Assembly (NCBI GenBank): GCA_033557835.1
Contig: JAWQRO010000217.1
Coordinates: 1-48,322, forward strand
Direction: 5' to 3'
From: Helochares maculicollis
Lineage: Eukaryota; Arthropoda; Insecta; Coleoptera; Hydrophilidae
Length of the DNA stretch: 48,322 nt
Position 1 is the stretch's first letter, and every line of letters begins with the position of its first letter. Under the pieces are notes generated by a model, which was not told the origin of the DNA, searched no databases, and saw only the letters and a list, made by a program, of their open reading frames with translations. The translations under genes were made by a program, and so were the position numbers. Below, in pieces: positions 9,242 to 22,500 of this stretch.

Positions 9242-10469
9242 TTTTACCAGATTATGTATCTAAATCGTTGAGCATCTGCTGATCAATATGAAGCCATTTT
9301 TTATTTAAAAATCCTTCATTGATAGCCCTTTGAATAAGTTTGATATTCAAAACCCACAAATACTATAACAATGCTTGTCCTACTAAACCTTGTCGATTAT
9401 TATCAGGCATCTATTCAATTAAGATTTGTCGTAATTATTCATAAGATTAGGCATTACAATAATCAACATCACAGAAAATGATTTTAATATGTTAGAAAAA
9501 TTGCATACAGCTGCAGCGTTTACCATTTTTGGTATTATTTTAATTTGGTAGAAGAATTTTAAAACGCATTAATTCGCTAAAACTTCATAAAAAATTCATT
9601 TATGGATAATTTAGTAAATATATGCCAGTTATTTAATCTACTACATTCATTTGCTCAATTTTTTCAACATTATGCCATATGTTGTCATCTCATAGCCACA
9701 CTTATTCATTTCTCCAAAAGAATCATATTTCATTAATCTGCATTGTTTTTTGTAGTCATCGCTTAACAAATTGAAGTATATTAACTTATGTTGCTTTTAC
9801 AAATGAGTTTATGATTTATTCGTTAAACGAATATATCAATCCTCTTCAATATCATCGTCATATTTGCGTAGGAAACAATTCTTTTAATCCGGCGTATTTC
9901 TAACGAAAATAATGTTATAAACTGACAGTTTTCAATTATTTATATGCTAAATTAAAGACACTTATTAATCTGTTAGTTCATTGACACCAATTTTCAGAAC
10001 CAATTAAAATATTAAACAACAGACCCTTTACAAATAAATCATCATGTTTTTCTAAAGTGGCGTTTTTCACCCCATCAGTTCAAATTCTTCCAAACACAAC
10101 AGGAAAAATATACTGGAAGTCTCTATACAGAAATAGTGTCACATTTCCCTTTACTTTTTGAATGCTAAACATAAACTTGCTACAATTAGGAACAATGCTT
10201 TATGAGATCATGTATTAAAAGTGATGAGAACATCAAACTGCACATTTCTCAAGAAACTTTCATTAGACTGAGCCACTGTATGAAATAAAAACCATAAAAA
10301 CCCTGCTTCTAAAGAATATTCCCGCAAATAAAGAGGAGCATTGCACAGCAGAATCATTGATGATATAATCACAATCTATTAGTCGAGTACAAAGATGCGA
10401 AATTTGATACAATTCTCTATTGCTGGGATGATTCAACATCTTTCCCCCGTTTTTTTACCTTTGATCTAA
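9242..10469. other. AT-rich intergenic sequence
   Basis: No coding region, tRNA or recognisable repeat was found. There are long A/T runs and scattered start-stop pairs only. Confidence 0.45.
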
Positions 10470-10860
10470 TTATTCTCCTACAAAACACAATGGAATCTGT
10501 CTTATCATCTGTCGTTTGTTCAGTTTATGTGGAACCCATTTTCCAACCTTTTGCATCTTCCCCATGGCTCTCAGGCGATCGGAAATGGCATTCCGGATGA
10601 CAATTAACTGCTCCGCCATCATTTGTTGTGTTTGTGTATCGTCTTCGTCCAATATGGCTTGTAATTCATCGTCTTCAAACTTTTTTTGGTCAATTTTCAC
10701 GTTCTTTGTCAATAACATTGAAATCGCGACTTTTGAAACATTGAAACCAGCGTTCACCAGTCTTGACAGTTGGAGCAAGATTACCGTTAGTCTCTACAAG
10801 AATTCGATGACTTTCCGATGCTTCCTTTTTTTGATAGAATAAGAAAATCATTATATGCCG
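10470..10860 (-). mobile_element. Mariner fragment: helix-turn-helix half only
   Basis: On the minus strand the translation gives KFEDDELQAILDEDDTQTQQ, then MAEQLIVIRNAISDRLRAMG, then GKWVPHKLNKRQ. This is the DNA-binding half and the WVPHEL linker of a mariner transposase. Just upstream, in another frame, GNLAPTVKTGERWFQCFKS and DFNV match the first helix-turn-helix, so a frameshift lies at about 10690-10720. No DDE catalytic domain follows on the low-coordinate side. The sequence differs strongly from the transposase at 8141 and represents a separate lineage. It is a dead, truncated copy. Confidence 0.82.
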
Positions 10861-13000
10861 CAAATGCTTTTAACTTGGCTCAAAACTCGACATGTTTAAC
10901 AAGAAAAAGAAGTATGCTACTAACTCGTACACAACTAAACTAATATGAGGTTTTGTAGTAGGCAGTCTTACAAAAAAATGGAGCTTTGGGTTCCAAACGC
11001 TACTTCAATAGATTTCATGCGCCATCTTTTGACAATAAACCGAAAGTTTAAACATGCGCACCTGGTATATAGGAGAATAAACATAATTGGGTTCTCATTG
11101 GTAACATTAATGGCTTTTGAAATATGTGTCGCTAGAAACACATTCAATCTCCATTTTCATCCCGGTATAAACTGATCTTCAAAAATACCTTCCTTATTCC
11201 TTGACTGCACCATAAAAAACAATGCGGCCAATTCTTCTGTTCAGCGGTTAGAGCTGGGCGCGGACAAGTCAGTCAGTCAAATAAATCAGTCAGGAGACTC
11301 TTTTGTATGTATGTATATACAGATAAAATCACTCAATTTTAACTGTTTTCATTATGAACACATGATGCTCGTAAAAACTAGTAACAGCTTAAATAGAATG
11401 CAACGTTTTTAACGGATCTCTTTCTCTAAGGGTTGAATTGTATCAAGTCCCGCATCATTGCAAGAAAACATAAGGAAGCTAGTTATGTTTTGTCGTGAGT
11501 TGTCTTATTACTAATCTTTGTTATTTTTAACTTTTTACATTTTGTATTTACCATTGTAAATTAGCTGTTATTATATCCTCGCCCACGAAGTTACATAAAA
11601 ATACTTTCAAATTTCCATATGAATAATGCCTAGCTATTAAATTTTTACAATAAAATTTAACACCTGTGTCTGGAGAAAATGGGCATTTAAACGAAACCTA
11701 AAATTTATAGAAACGTTTTATTTTCTCGTCATAAATCTACCGAATTGCAATAACTTAGATTTTACAAAATTAGGTTGTAAATTAAAGAGACAGGTTAAGT
11801 CAAGAGAGTCGTTCTGGTACTATCGAGGTTAATGATATGAAGGAACATTTTTATAGGCGAAAGAAACGGTTGCAATCATGAATGAAGCGTTGCGTTTGTA
11901 GATGATGCAGGTCATCGGTTCCATTGAGTATTTACATTTACATATTTCTTGCATAACTTGAATTAATTTTACTTATAAGGCGTATATATAGAGTGTACTA
12001 ATAAATTTTAATTTCGTTATAAAATATTCTAGGCATTTATTAAGATAGTCAGCGCGGGTAATATTGATTAAAACTGAGGAAAGTGTGGTATCGGGTAGTG
12101 TATTCCTAACATTCTGACACAGTTACAATATAAATTAATAAAGTTAATACTAAGTCTCGCTGATAAGGAAGTATTTATGAACACGATACGGTCGCACATC
12201 TCCCCAGTTTGACCTAGAATAAGAATTAAAAAACGTTCCTAAAGATTTATAGTGGTTTTACATCGACAGCGGAGATAAGAAACTGAACCATATAAACAAT
12301 TGTTTGAGAGGCTTGCATCACTTAACTGCCTAAAAGTGAGAAATGTGGATATTATCTGCCTAAATAGCAATTATTTTTTTAAATTAATAGAGCTACTGTA
12401 GAGGAAAACGTCTTTAATTATTATAATTTATAAAAGTTAGCCGAACTTACTAATGATATGTGAGGATTCGCTGTAGCGCTAGTTGAATGCTTTCTTCTTA
12501 TTACTATGACCGTGAGATAGTTTTGGATATTTTTAATAATGCATTATATCACATACTATATGGCCTAATAGGTATAGTTAAAAAAATACAGTTACAAAAC
12601 GTACAATTTGAAATATTCGGAATATGTCAGGTGAAATAGTAGAAAATACAGCCATTTATAGTATGAAATATTTGCACTAGACACTAAGATACGTTTTACT
12701 TAGTTTTTAAATCTTAAATCGTAGGTAAAGAAGCCAAAAGATATGGGATAGGCAGTAACAGGCCCTCAAGAAAAATAGTTGGAAGATATGATGTCATGTA
12801 CAAACTAAGTGTACATTGTTCTGCTAAATATAAAAGTAAGTTTTGGAAACTGTAGGCCACTTATCGTTTCATATTTGGTTCGCGCTAAAATTGAGTCGCC
12901 CATCCTTACAAGGTTAAATATTAAATCTTAAAATAAAAGAAGAAAGTAACAGAAGGTTATAGATCGAATAAAATCGAAATTCTTGCAAAATATGACCACC
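10861..13000. other. AT-rich non-coding stretch
   Basis: No gene is recognised. A short (AGTC)-like cluster, CAAGTCAGTCAGTCAAATAAATCAGTCAGG, spans about 11264-11293. The preceding 11230-11262 is GC-richer (GGTTAGAGCTGGGCGCGG) but cannot be folded into a tRNA and lacks a convincing internal promoter. Frames at 10945-11175 and nearby have no support. Confidence 0.45.
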
Positions 13001-13560
13001 AGCGGGGTTAGAGCATTCAATGCTCGGTTAAGCACATTCCAAAGGAATTTAACATTATCTATTCTCTCGCAATTCCTGCGAGCTGCTCCACCTACAAATC
13101 AGAAAACTACGATAATTCACGTGCCTACTACAGCAAACGAAAGTTGCATCTCCATTCAAAATGAAAGCGACTATTATGTAGTAATATAGAACAAGTATTC
13201 ATAATTCAACTTATTTGATGCATATTCCGACCATAATAGGAATGAATCTGCTACGATGGTGGCGGTACAGTTTCTCACATAACTTTTCTCGCAATTATTG
13301 GACCGTATGGTCGAGTGGTACACGTGAATGGAAAGGAGGTCGGACGGGGTTTTGCAAGTTGCGGAATGTAACGGAACCGGAAAATCCATCCAGCGTCCGG
13401 AAATAAGCTTGGCGCTCACTGCCATCTCGATATGCTCTACTCACGGCTCTTTTCTGTTGTGTCATTAGCGTTTCGTCACCATAACACCGGGCATTAAATG
13501 CAAGGGATTTGCTCAAAAAAAGCGTGAAAAATCAGTTGAATTATTTCATAATGGATACTT
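13000..13560. other. GC-richer island with overlapping short frames, no gene identified
   Basis: Local GC content rises clearly against the flanks, and four overlapping short frames result (for example 13295-13516 minus, 73 residues; 13215-13406 plus, 63 residues). None shows a known domain. Small palindromes are frequent, such as GAGCATTCAATGCTC at 13011-13025. It could be an unrecognised exon, a conserved regulatory element, or an old insertion. Confidence 0.3.
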
Positions 13561-16190
13561 GTTAAAACCGATTTATACGTTTTTTATGAAGCGCCACTAA
13601 CGGGGGAATTCCGAGCGTTGAACTTTTGTCCCTTCAATCAGAGCAAGGCGAAAAATGCAATGTTTTTACTTGAAGTCTTTCCTCAGATCTCGATTAGGAC
13701 TAAAAATTTGGTGATCGTGAAAACTGAAATAGATTTAATGTATATTCCTAGTTTAGTCGTGCTTTGTTACAGTTGTAAAATTGCTGTGAAGGTTAAATAT
13801 TCTGGCCCTAGATTACGCTTTGCGGGTCTGTTAAATTCAGAAATTCACATTGCCCATTTAATTCCCTCATCCTGTAGAGTAGAAGCTTATTTTTGTATTG
13901 TTTCCTGTTTGCGTTTCAACAAAATTTGGACAGCTGCAATTTTGCTCGCATAATGTTCGTGACGCATCGAGGGGTTGCAGTTCTAAAAATAAATTAGGGC
14001 CATATGTGGTGCAGGAAATCCTTTTGGGCTACGCCAGAGCCATGATAATATACACACTATAACTACACAACCTTTATAATTTGTGCTCCGAGCATGTGAT
14101 ATCTGCAGGCAAACCACATTTGAGCGAAATGTCCTCATGCGCAACAATTGCAACAGAAACCATTTTTACGTTAATTTAACCTAAGCTAATAGCAAAATGT
14201 TCATATCTCCCACACATTGTTTAGCCAAATCCGATTACGCAACATAAGCGAAATGTAAACAAGGAGACAAAGGGTAATTAATCAAATAGTTTGTTCCACC
14301 AACTAAAAAACAAGCACTAACATTGTGTAACGTACTATACGACAAGCGTTACATGTCAAGGATTTGAAAAATCGTCCTAGCAATATGAAAAGTGCAATTT
14401 TTCATCTACGAGACCTGGCCTTATATGGGTTCCTACTACTGACTCATCTAGTTTACTATGCTCCATGACCTTCACATCAATTAGCGATATTCCAAATGTT
14501 AATGACCTTAATCTGCAATTTAGCATAGACCGTATATAATTTAGCATGTGAGCACACATTACAATGTACGTATTTTAATTTCACACTAATACATTATTTA
14601 TTAAATGAAGTGTTAACAGCCGAAATGGTTCTTTAATCTTGATGCTGCAAATACAATAGATATAACAAATCGAAACGAGTGGGTAAAATAAATAATTATC
14701 CTAACAAAGAGAGGACAAAAGTGTATTTGCCAGACAAAATTTTAATTCCATACGTCTATGACGCCTCCGGATGTTATTGTTAAATCCAGCCAGCGAAACA
14801 ATAAGATGTCTCGGCATCTTTTAATGTTTTGAAATTAATGTCTTGTTGAATGAACATATATTAAAATATTTATATGATTTCGTTCGTCCAAATAAAGCCC
14901 CGCCTTCCTTAATTGGAATTTCTAAGTTCGACCTTTTTTAAGATGGTAAACGGGTAAATAATTCTTTCATATACTGTTCGCTAGGAATTTTCACTTTCAA
15001 TTTGTTGTCAAATATGGATTTACATCTGTTTGCTGAGATAAAATAGGAATTGCTTCACAGTCGTTTAATTTATAGACGGTTAGTACGATGCATGCAGCCA
15101 CAACATGGGTACTTTAATACTGCATTCCGAAAACCCGTCCTTCAATTGTATCCTTGTTTACAGAATTCAAGGATTGAAAGACATGTGTGAGCCCCGAGAA
15201 TGATCGTTTCGATCGTTCTATTCCGAAGTAAGAGGACCACTGTCCTAATATTTAAGTTTGGAAACTCTTGCAATACGTTATTAATTAATTTTGGAAAAAT
15301 TCAAAAACTTATTTATTTTAATTTTGGAATTTCTTAAATTTGTCATACATTTAAATGAATTTGAACAAAGGCAACACTACCTCTATCATGAATATATGTA
15401 AAAATTGGTTGGTAAATTCTTAAGCGTAGTTTTACTTGTAAACTGTTCGTTTCTGTTAATTGTTGAAAAGCTAAAACAATAAAAATTTAGATCCAGAAGC
15501 GCTTTAACATTGTAACACAAAAAATGGATTTATATGTTTTAAATAAGTTTATAAGAACTGCAATGCGCACGAATTTAATATTTTACGTATACTGGTAAAT
15601 ATTTTCAATATAAGCAAAAAGTATTGCATTTTAAAATTCTTTAGAATACTTCAGAAATTAAAACCGTTATTGGACAGTATTTACAGAAACACGTTTCATC
15701 AATGGCAAGCAGTGTATGTTCTTCGGTTGAAATAATAGACTTTCCAACGTTAACAATCATACCTGAAGGAGTTAAACGTCACACGAAATTTATAAATAGA
15801 AGACAAACGCAGCGCCAATAAATTAGAATCAAAGAAAGTGCATTGCTTGGAATTTATCAGTTCGTTTATTTTCATGGGCTAAATTTGGCTTGAAATCTTA
15901 AAAATGTGGAATAAACGAAGTCGATTTAAATAAGCAGTAATAGCATTGGAGAAGATAAACGCTTTCCGAAGGACCTAATTGTTTTGCGACCGTAAATTCG
16001 GTAACCAGAATCACAGGCTATTCAGCCTGTGCCAGAATGCATCGCTGGTTGAAGTTCTGAGAGATGAGAAAGAGGATGGCAAACACCTGCTGCAATGAGT
16101 CAGTCATAACCTACATATCCATATCTAGTGGTATCTTCAAAATAATAGGTGGCATGTTAATTAAATGCTAGTGAACTGGGAAACTGGATT
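13561..16190. other. Non-coding stretch, possible regulatory sequence
   Basis: No supported gene is seen. The 111-residue frame at 13618-13953 lacks recognisable motifs. The sequence is complex, not low-complexity, in places (for example 14750-14850), which could mean conserved non-coding elements, but nothing in a single sequence proves this. Confidence 0.35.
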
Positions 16191-16500
16191 GGGTTGGGTA
16201 GATCGCACGGACATGAAGTGAAGAAGTCAGTCAGTCGCATGAAGCCATGAAAGTCTGCACCGAGTAACGTGATCTCCTCTGAGGGACGGATGGGGGGAAT
16301 GAATGTCCGACGACGCTCTTCAGGTCACCAAACAAGAATGCAGGGTCGCCGGGTCGACCGTCTTCGTGCCGACATGGGTGATAACGGGCACTCATTACTA
16401 CCGTTTTATGTCTTTTACACCCTAGAATCCTTAACTAGCCATGATAGGCTCAATATTAATAATAATTGCCTTGTTGAGGATACAAAGTGCCGACGACAGT
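16190..16500. other. Second GC-richer island, unassigned
   Basis: About 300 bases are markedly richer in G and C than the surroundings (for example GGGACGGATGGGGGGAATG and GGTCGCCGGGTCGACCGTC). A 77-residue plus-strand frame at 16269-16502 is rich in arginine and glycine but shows no domain. I cannot say whether this is an exon, a CpG-containing regulatory element or an inserted fragment. Confidence 0.3.
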
Positions 16501-19500
16501 GAGCAACTTGTTGTTTGGACAAATATCACATAGCTTAGTAATGTAAAATACTCTTTTGTAGGTGTTTGAGCTAGTTTAATTTTTTTAATAACCAATAATA
16601 TCACTAAGAGTCATTGACGAAAACATTATTCTCAACTGGGGACAACAACTGCTAGCATGCCTCAAAAAGTATGTTATTGGAAAAAACTTCAAACAATATC
16701 ATAAGGCTGCAAGTGGCTTAATACAATTCGAAATCTTATTACTAAATTTATTTCAAGAGGAATAGAATTAATGTTGGTGTAGTGAAGCTGATTTTGCCTG
16801 TATCTACTTATTATATGTCTAACTCATTGCTCTATCTTTGTCAAACATCAGAAAATCAGTAGTGCTAAAATACCTAATTTTTTACGTTTATAGCATAAAA
16901 GTACTGTTAGTTTTATAATAAAATAGAATAAAATCGTGGGTGTGATCCATAAATCAACCTGAAATCTTATATTTCACACGGTTTGCATGTCCTTCAACCT
17001 TTTTAAGGCTGTTGAATCATTAACACATCTTCATTCCGCGAGCGAATTCCAAGTAAGCGAAGCTTATGTAGTTCTAAATGATTTTTTCTATTACACTGCC
17101 TATTTCTTGATACACTAAGGTGGAGCAAGATGACTGTGTAAGTTCGATTCCTTGTTGAGTAAGGCGTATACTTGAAATATTTTAAATCATGATCATGCTT
17201 AAGCGCCACCTCCGAACAAACAAAAGTTATTTTATTATTGATGTATTCCTAATTTTCTATTGTATGTAGATTTTATATGAATTATTAAACATTCGTAAAT
17301 CCTAAAAATCCATCAAAAACCGCTTAATCTGTACTTAATAGGAATATAAACGGACACTACCTCGCAATTACTGAATTTTTAACAAGTTGGATAAGTAAAA
17401 TACATCAAGAACCTAGTAAATTTGGTTTACTAGTAAATTGTTCGCGAAATAGAAATGCGTTGAGGAAGAACACACAAAAACATTTTGCGAGAATATTACT
17501 AAGTCTGTTAGTCCTTGAATCCATTCCCAATTCGAGTAAAAAAAAGGATGGTTAATGAGTTGTTGATGAATTCTCAATTTATTACTGAATCAAAATTTTT
17601 AAATTTATAGACATTAAAATACAGCCACCAGCGTCTAAGAATTGAACCATGCTCTCAACATATGCAGATAAAGTACCATTTTCGGTGTTCATTTTTCATT
17701 CCAGAGCCTACTAAAATTAAATATTGTGCTAGTATATAAATCGGAAGTTATAAATTGTATACGACGAGTAAATGAGGCTATGAATAATAAGATTTAACTA
17801 TATGTTCTATGATTTAATTTACGGCGAAGAACCCCTACATCAACATATAGAATAAATTTTACAAAAAATCCATCCAGAGCCCAACTCTTAGATTATTTGC
17901 AGAGTCGAGAAGCATTAAAGAATTCTCAGAAATATAATATAAAATGACAACAGCGTACGATTTTCGTGTTTTCAAACGTGTTCATTCTTCAAATCATACT
18001 AAATCTGCAAAAATAATTTTGAAAACATGCATGTATTCTGTAAAAATATGGACTGCCTCTCACTAAGAAAACTACTACATATTTCCAGAAAATTAACAGT
18101 CTTGTTTGTTCTAGATTCTCCTGGTCATGATTGGCAGTTGTGCAAAAAATGTAATATAAATTTTGCAATTTCTACTACATATGCATAAGTATTGCAACTC
18201 TTTAAACGTCACGCCCTAATTATTAAAAATTGTAAAAATTGCAATGCTTATCTGATTGACCCTAAATTGTGTATCAACTAATTTAGAATAGATTTTAAAG
18301 TGTATAAAAAATTACAACTCGATCAGTCGTCTCTAATGACTAGTTCATTTGCAACAATTTGAAATCGATGTAAGTAAACAACTACTTTCGGTGGTCTTTC
18401 ACAAAAGTGACCAAAATGGACGAAGGAACTCTCAAAGCATGAATTCGTTAAATTTATGTATAGTAATATGGGACTGTAAACTTGCCGATTCAGTGCTTGA
18501 TCTAGACTGAGATTTATACGAGTATTTTTTAATTATGTCTGGTGTCTGTCCTACATTTTTGGTATTTTGATCGAACTAAAATTTTATATGAAGTTTAAAA
18601 ATCTGTCAACATACTAGAATATTCAAATGATATCTACTAGTCCGAAAAACGACAAGTAGCCACTAAATTCCTCAACTCTCCCGAAGAAGTAGCTCAAAGC
18701 ACTTCTTGTTTTCTAGTCACATATCGCGAGGGAACAGCACATATTGTCACGATCATTTTCAAACAAGTCAATTTGAAATTGTACAGGACTATTTGGCAAA
18801 TACAATAGTCACGTAAAGTGTGTTCTATAGCCATTACAAGTTTATATTCTTGAACGATCTTAGGGGCTCTTTATGACTTCTACGTGACTTTTGACGACTG
18901 TTCAAGCGCCATGTAACTCCACTTCAATACACACTGGACATCATTATTCATTAAATGAAATGTAACATTGACAACATGCGTTAAGTCAGCGCTATAAATA
19001 AAAAACTATACATTCAAAACATTCTGTTTAATATCCACATGAAACGGTCAATCCTAAATGATATTTACCGCCATACGTAACTGTAACAACTCGCCGAAAC
19101 GCACAATAGTTTTTATTATTTGCATGTAAATTCTATTTGAAATTAATGAAGAGTGGCACAGTCACAGAAAAATAATATTGTGGTATGTGCGCGATTATCA
19201 TGAGGCCAACTAAATGAACTAAATCAATGATAATATGATACAGCATACAGCAGGACTGACGTATTATATAAATGCATGCATAAATAGGCAGAGATACAGA
19301 TACAGTAACTAAATCTATCCACAAAGAAACAAAGTTTATTTTATAAAATAAGTAAAAGCGACAGCAAAAAATTACTGTTAACTGTTTATTTCTTTGGCTC
19401 GAGGCGATGACAATATCCGCGAATACCAAAGATCTGTCTGTTTGTACGTAATTCTAGGCAAGTTGAGCAGGAAGAGCAAGTAGAAGAAGTAAACAAGCTG

Positions 19501-22500
19501 CAATTTTCTTCGGATCACTCCAGCATACGACATTAAACATTGATAGCACGCTGCTGTGCGAAACGCGAAGCACCAGCGCTGGGTAAAAACTATTTTTTAT
19601 TCAAAGTCGCACTCTTTTGGAAAGTTGATGTGACTAAAATGGAAATTCACCAGAAACTATAAACACATAATAAGTATAAAGGACGTCTGATTTAAATTCT
19701 CTTTGTAATATACGCATCCTTCGCCTACATGAAAAGAATTTTATTAAAATTAGCCGACTATTCCCACAGATCTAGATGGGCACTGAGTTGTGTGTGTGTA
19801 TTATAAGTGGCCTTCGTCTGTCAAAGCAAAATGTATTAAATTTGCAAATAATGCGATTCTATTAAAATTAAAATTCCACGTAGATATTGTGGAATTTTTT
19901 AAAGCGCCACATTTAATGAATTTCATATTTTAAACTTAACTTATTCTCACGACTGCGGCTGGTTTTGGCAGCACTAATGATAGAGGTCTTTAACATAATA
20001 ATTAGTGGTCCTTATGTTGCAATAATTTAAATTAGCCTTTACGAATGTTTTGGTTATATCTGTTAAGCTATAAGGATGGTAAAAAAATACAATATGAAGA
20101 TGCACTGCGTGATTATGATAAAATTCAACTTCAACTCTTATAATTACTGGGTACTTTGAGATATCTCTAATAGCGCAGTAATCCAATAAAATCTCGACTG
20201 TAACTATAATAATAATAATCTGTAGACGTGGTAATGGCCGCATAAAATATCAATGAAACGAAACCTAATAATTGCAAGTCGATTAAAATCAAATTATGCG
20301 AATCTTATGTAGATTAAGATGGGATAATTCTTTGGTTGCACGTTGCATTCCATTTTCCATTATATACTTAAATGGTAACAACGCTTTAAATTTGTCAATT
20401 TAATTTAAATTGTATGCAGGTATATAAAGTGGATATTTTTTTAAACGGTCTATGCATCACGATGTGCTTTTCATGGAATTTACATAATAGTCTGTAATGA
20501 ATTACTGGCTAGTGAATCATGAACTTTGTATATGTTAATTGGTGGCTACACTTGTAGAGATACTAATCCACTTAGAGCTTGCGACAAAATATTCATAAAT
20601 TTTTTTCGCGTCATCTTTTGTAACACTACCAATCAACCAAATTTAAAAAAATCTAATTATGCATCGTTATAATAGGTGCCGTCTATAAAAAGCATAACTT
20701 GGCAATATTAACATAATAGTAGTCAATTTGGTAAAATTCTTCAGATACCTTCACCTAATGACATATTTACTGCGTACGAAGAAAACTAGAATTTTATGCA
20801 GTGAGAAAATGTGCTACTAATACCTATTGTATTAATATGCCATTCCCAAGGTTGCCTTTTTAAACGGAGAAAATGTTATTCCTTGCTTTATATGCCTGTG
20901 TAGGTACATAAATTCCACGAGACATGCACGTTACGATCTCGTAAGGAAATTAAAATTCAGCACTGACATCAAATTTCTACTTTTGACTTTTACTTCGTAA
21001 ATACCAAAGTAAACTAATTAGTGCAGTCGTGTTTGCGCAAATTAAATAGAATTTAAGGTCTTACAATAAAACTTGAACTTTCTTTATTTTATCATTGTAA
21101 AATATTAGCATACGTTTTGTTACGTGCGAATAAGATTGTATATAAAATAATCTCTTTCTTAGTGAGAATTTAGAAAAACCCAGTTTGGTATAAAATAGCA
21201 TCGAAAAGAAAACGTTCTGTAGGTGATCTTAATAAATATTTTATTCATTTATAAAAATGGCATTCTTTTAATTTCGCTAGGACACAATCAAAAAAGTACT
21301 TTTAGGTAAATACGTCGCTATTAAGGAGTTATGTAAAAATATTTTATGAGAATTACGTAGTTGACGTGTTAGCTGTAATAAAGTGAATAGTATGCATAAA
21401 TGTTTAAAAGCTGCACATATGCGTCATTTATTATCAATTTTCCAGCAATTTTACCTATATAATGTTAGACAAATTTTAACTAAATTATTAAGTATTCAAC
21501 AAACCTTTCCAATTCAAGTGTAAACAAAATTGATATTGCTAACATCTAAACGTTTAAAGTGGATCAAATATATAAATTAAAGACCTATACATAGTTCTTT
21601 TCGTTGTAGAGAAGCTAGAGAAACCTAGAGTGCGTGATTCTGCATATTTCAATATTAAGATAAAAAAATATGAATCTTAAGTACAACTGATTATTATCTG
21701 GCCGTGCTAAAGTATCAATGAATAATAAACAGTAGCTCGGAAAACAAAAATCTTTATATTGAAATGAAGAAGTTGGAAAAAAATCAAAGCATTCAAAATA
21801 TTTGCAGTTTTATCATGGGTATTATATAAAAAATACATCTCAAGTTTAAAGATGACAAAAAATCAAGGTACCCCCATAAATATTCTTTAGCTTGAGGTAG
21901 CAGTAAAGGATGATATTTAAATACTCAAGGTGTTTACTTTCGTGACAGCATATACAATTAACATTGTTTTTAATTAATTAATATGTGTATAGCTTAATGC
22001 ATCCTGCAAAGCAGCTTAAACTTTCGCATAGAATACAATTTAATTGCAGGTAAAAATGATATAAATATTGTAAAACAATCAGAGCACGCTAGAAATACGT
22101 ATGAACCACTTTTCTATAAACGTTCTTTGAGCTGCAGTTAATTTAGTATGAAATGACGGTTTAAAAAGAAGTAATTTCCTGTTGAAGTTGTAAACCGACA
22201 AATATTAAATGTAGAAAACATAATTTCAATTCTGCATTTGCAGCTTTAATCGGACATATATAAAGATTAATTGAAAGTTAATATAATGTAGAAGTGTTTT
22301 CTTACTATTATCTATTAAAATAAATGAATCTTAATGTAACTTTTAAGAAGAGAACTATTTAGGAACTTCTCAAAAAAAGGCATCTATGCTATCAGATTTG
22401 AAAATATAAAAAGATAAAAGAATTTTGCATTTAAAATTTTCACAAATAACGCAAGTAATGCGACCATTTATTCGTTTTCATCCTTTTAGTTTTAATTTAA

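Noticed and set aside
11225..11300. tRNA-derived SINE or tRNA near GCGGTTAGAGCTGGGC
   Set aside because: No cloverleaf, no B box at the right distance; only a few AGTC repeats follow.
17120..17165. B-box-like AGTTCGATTCC
   Set aside because: No matching A box or acceptor stem around it; likely chance.
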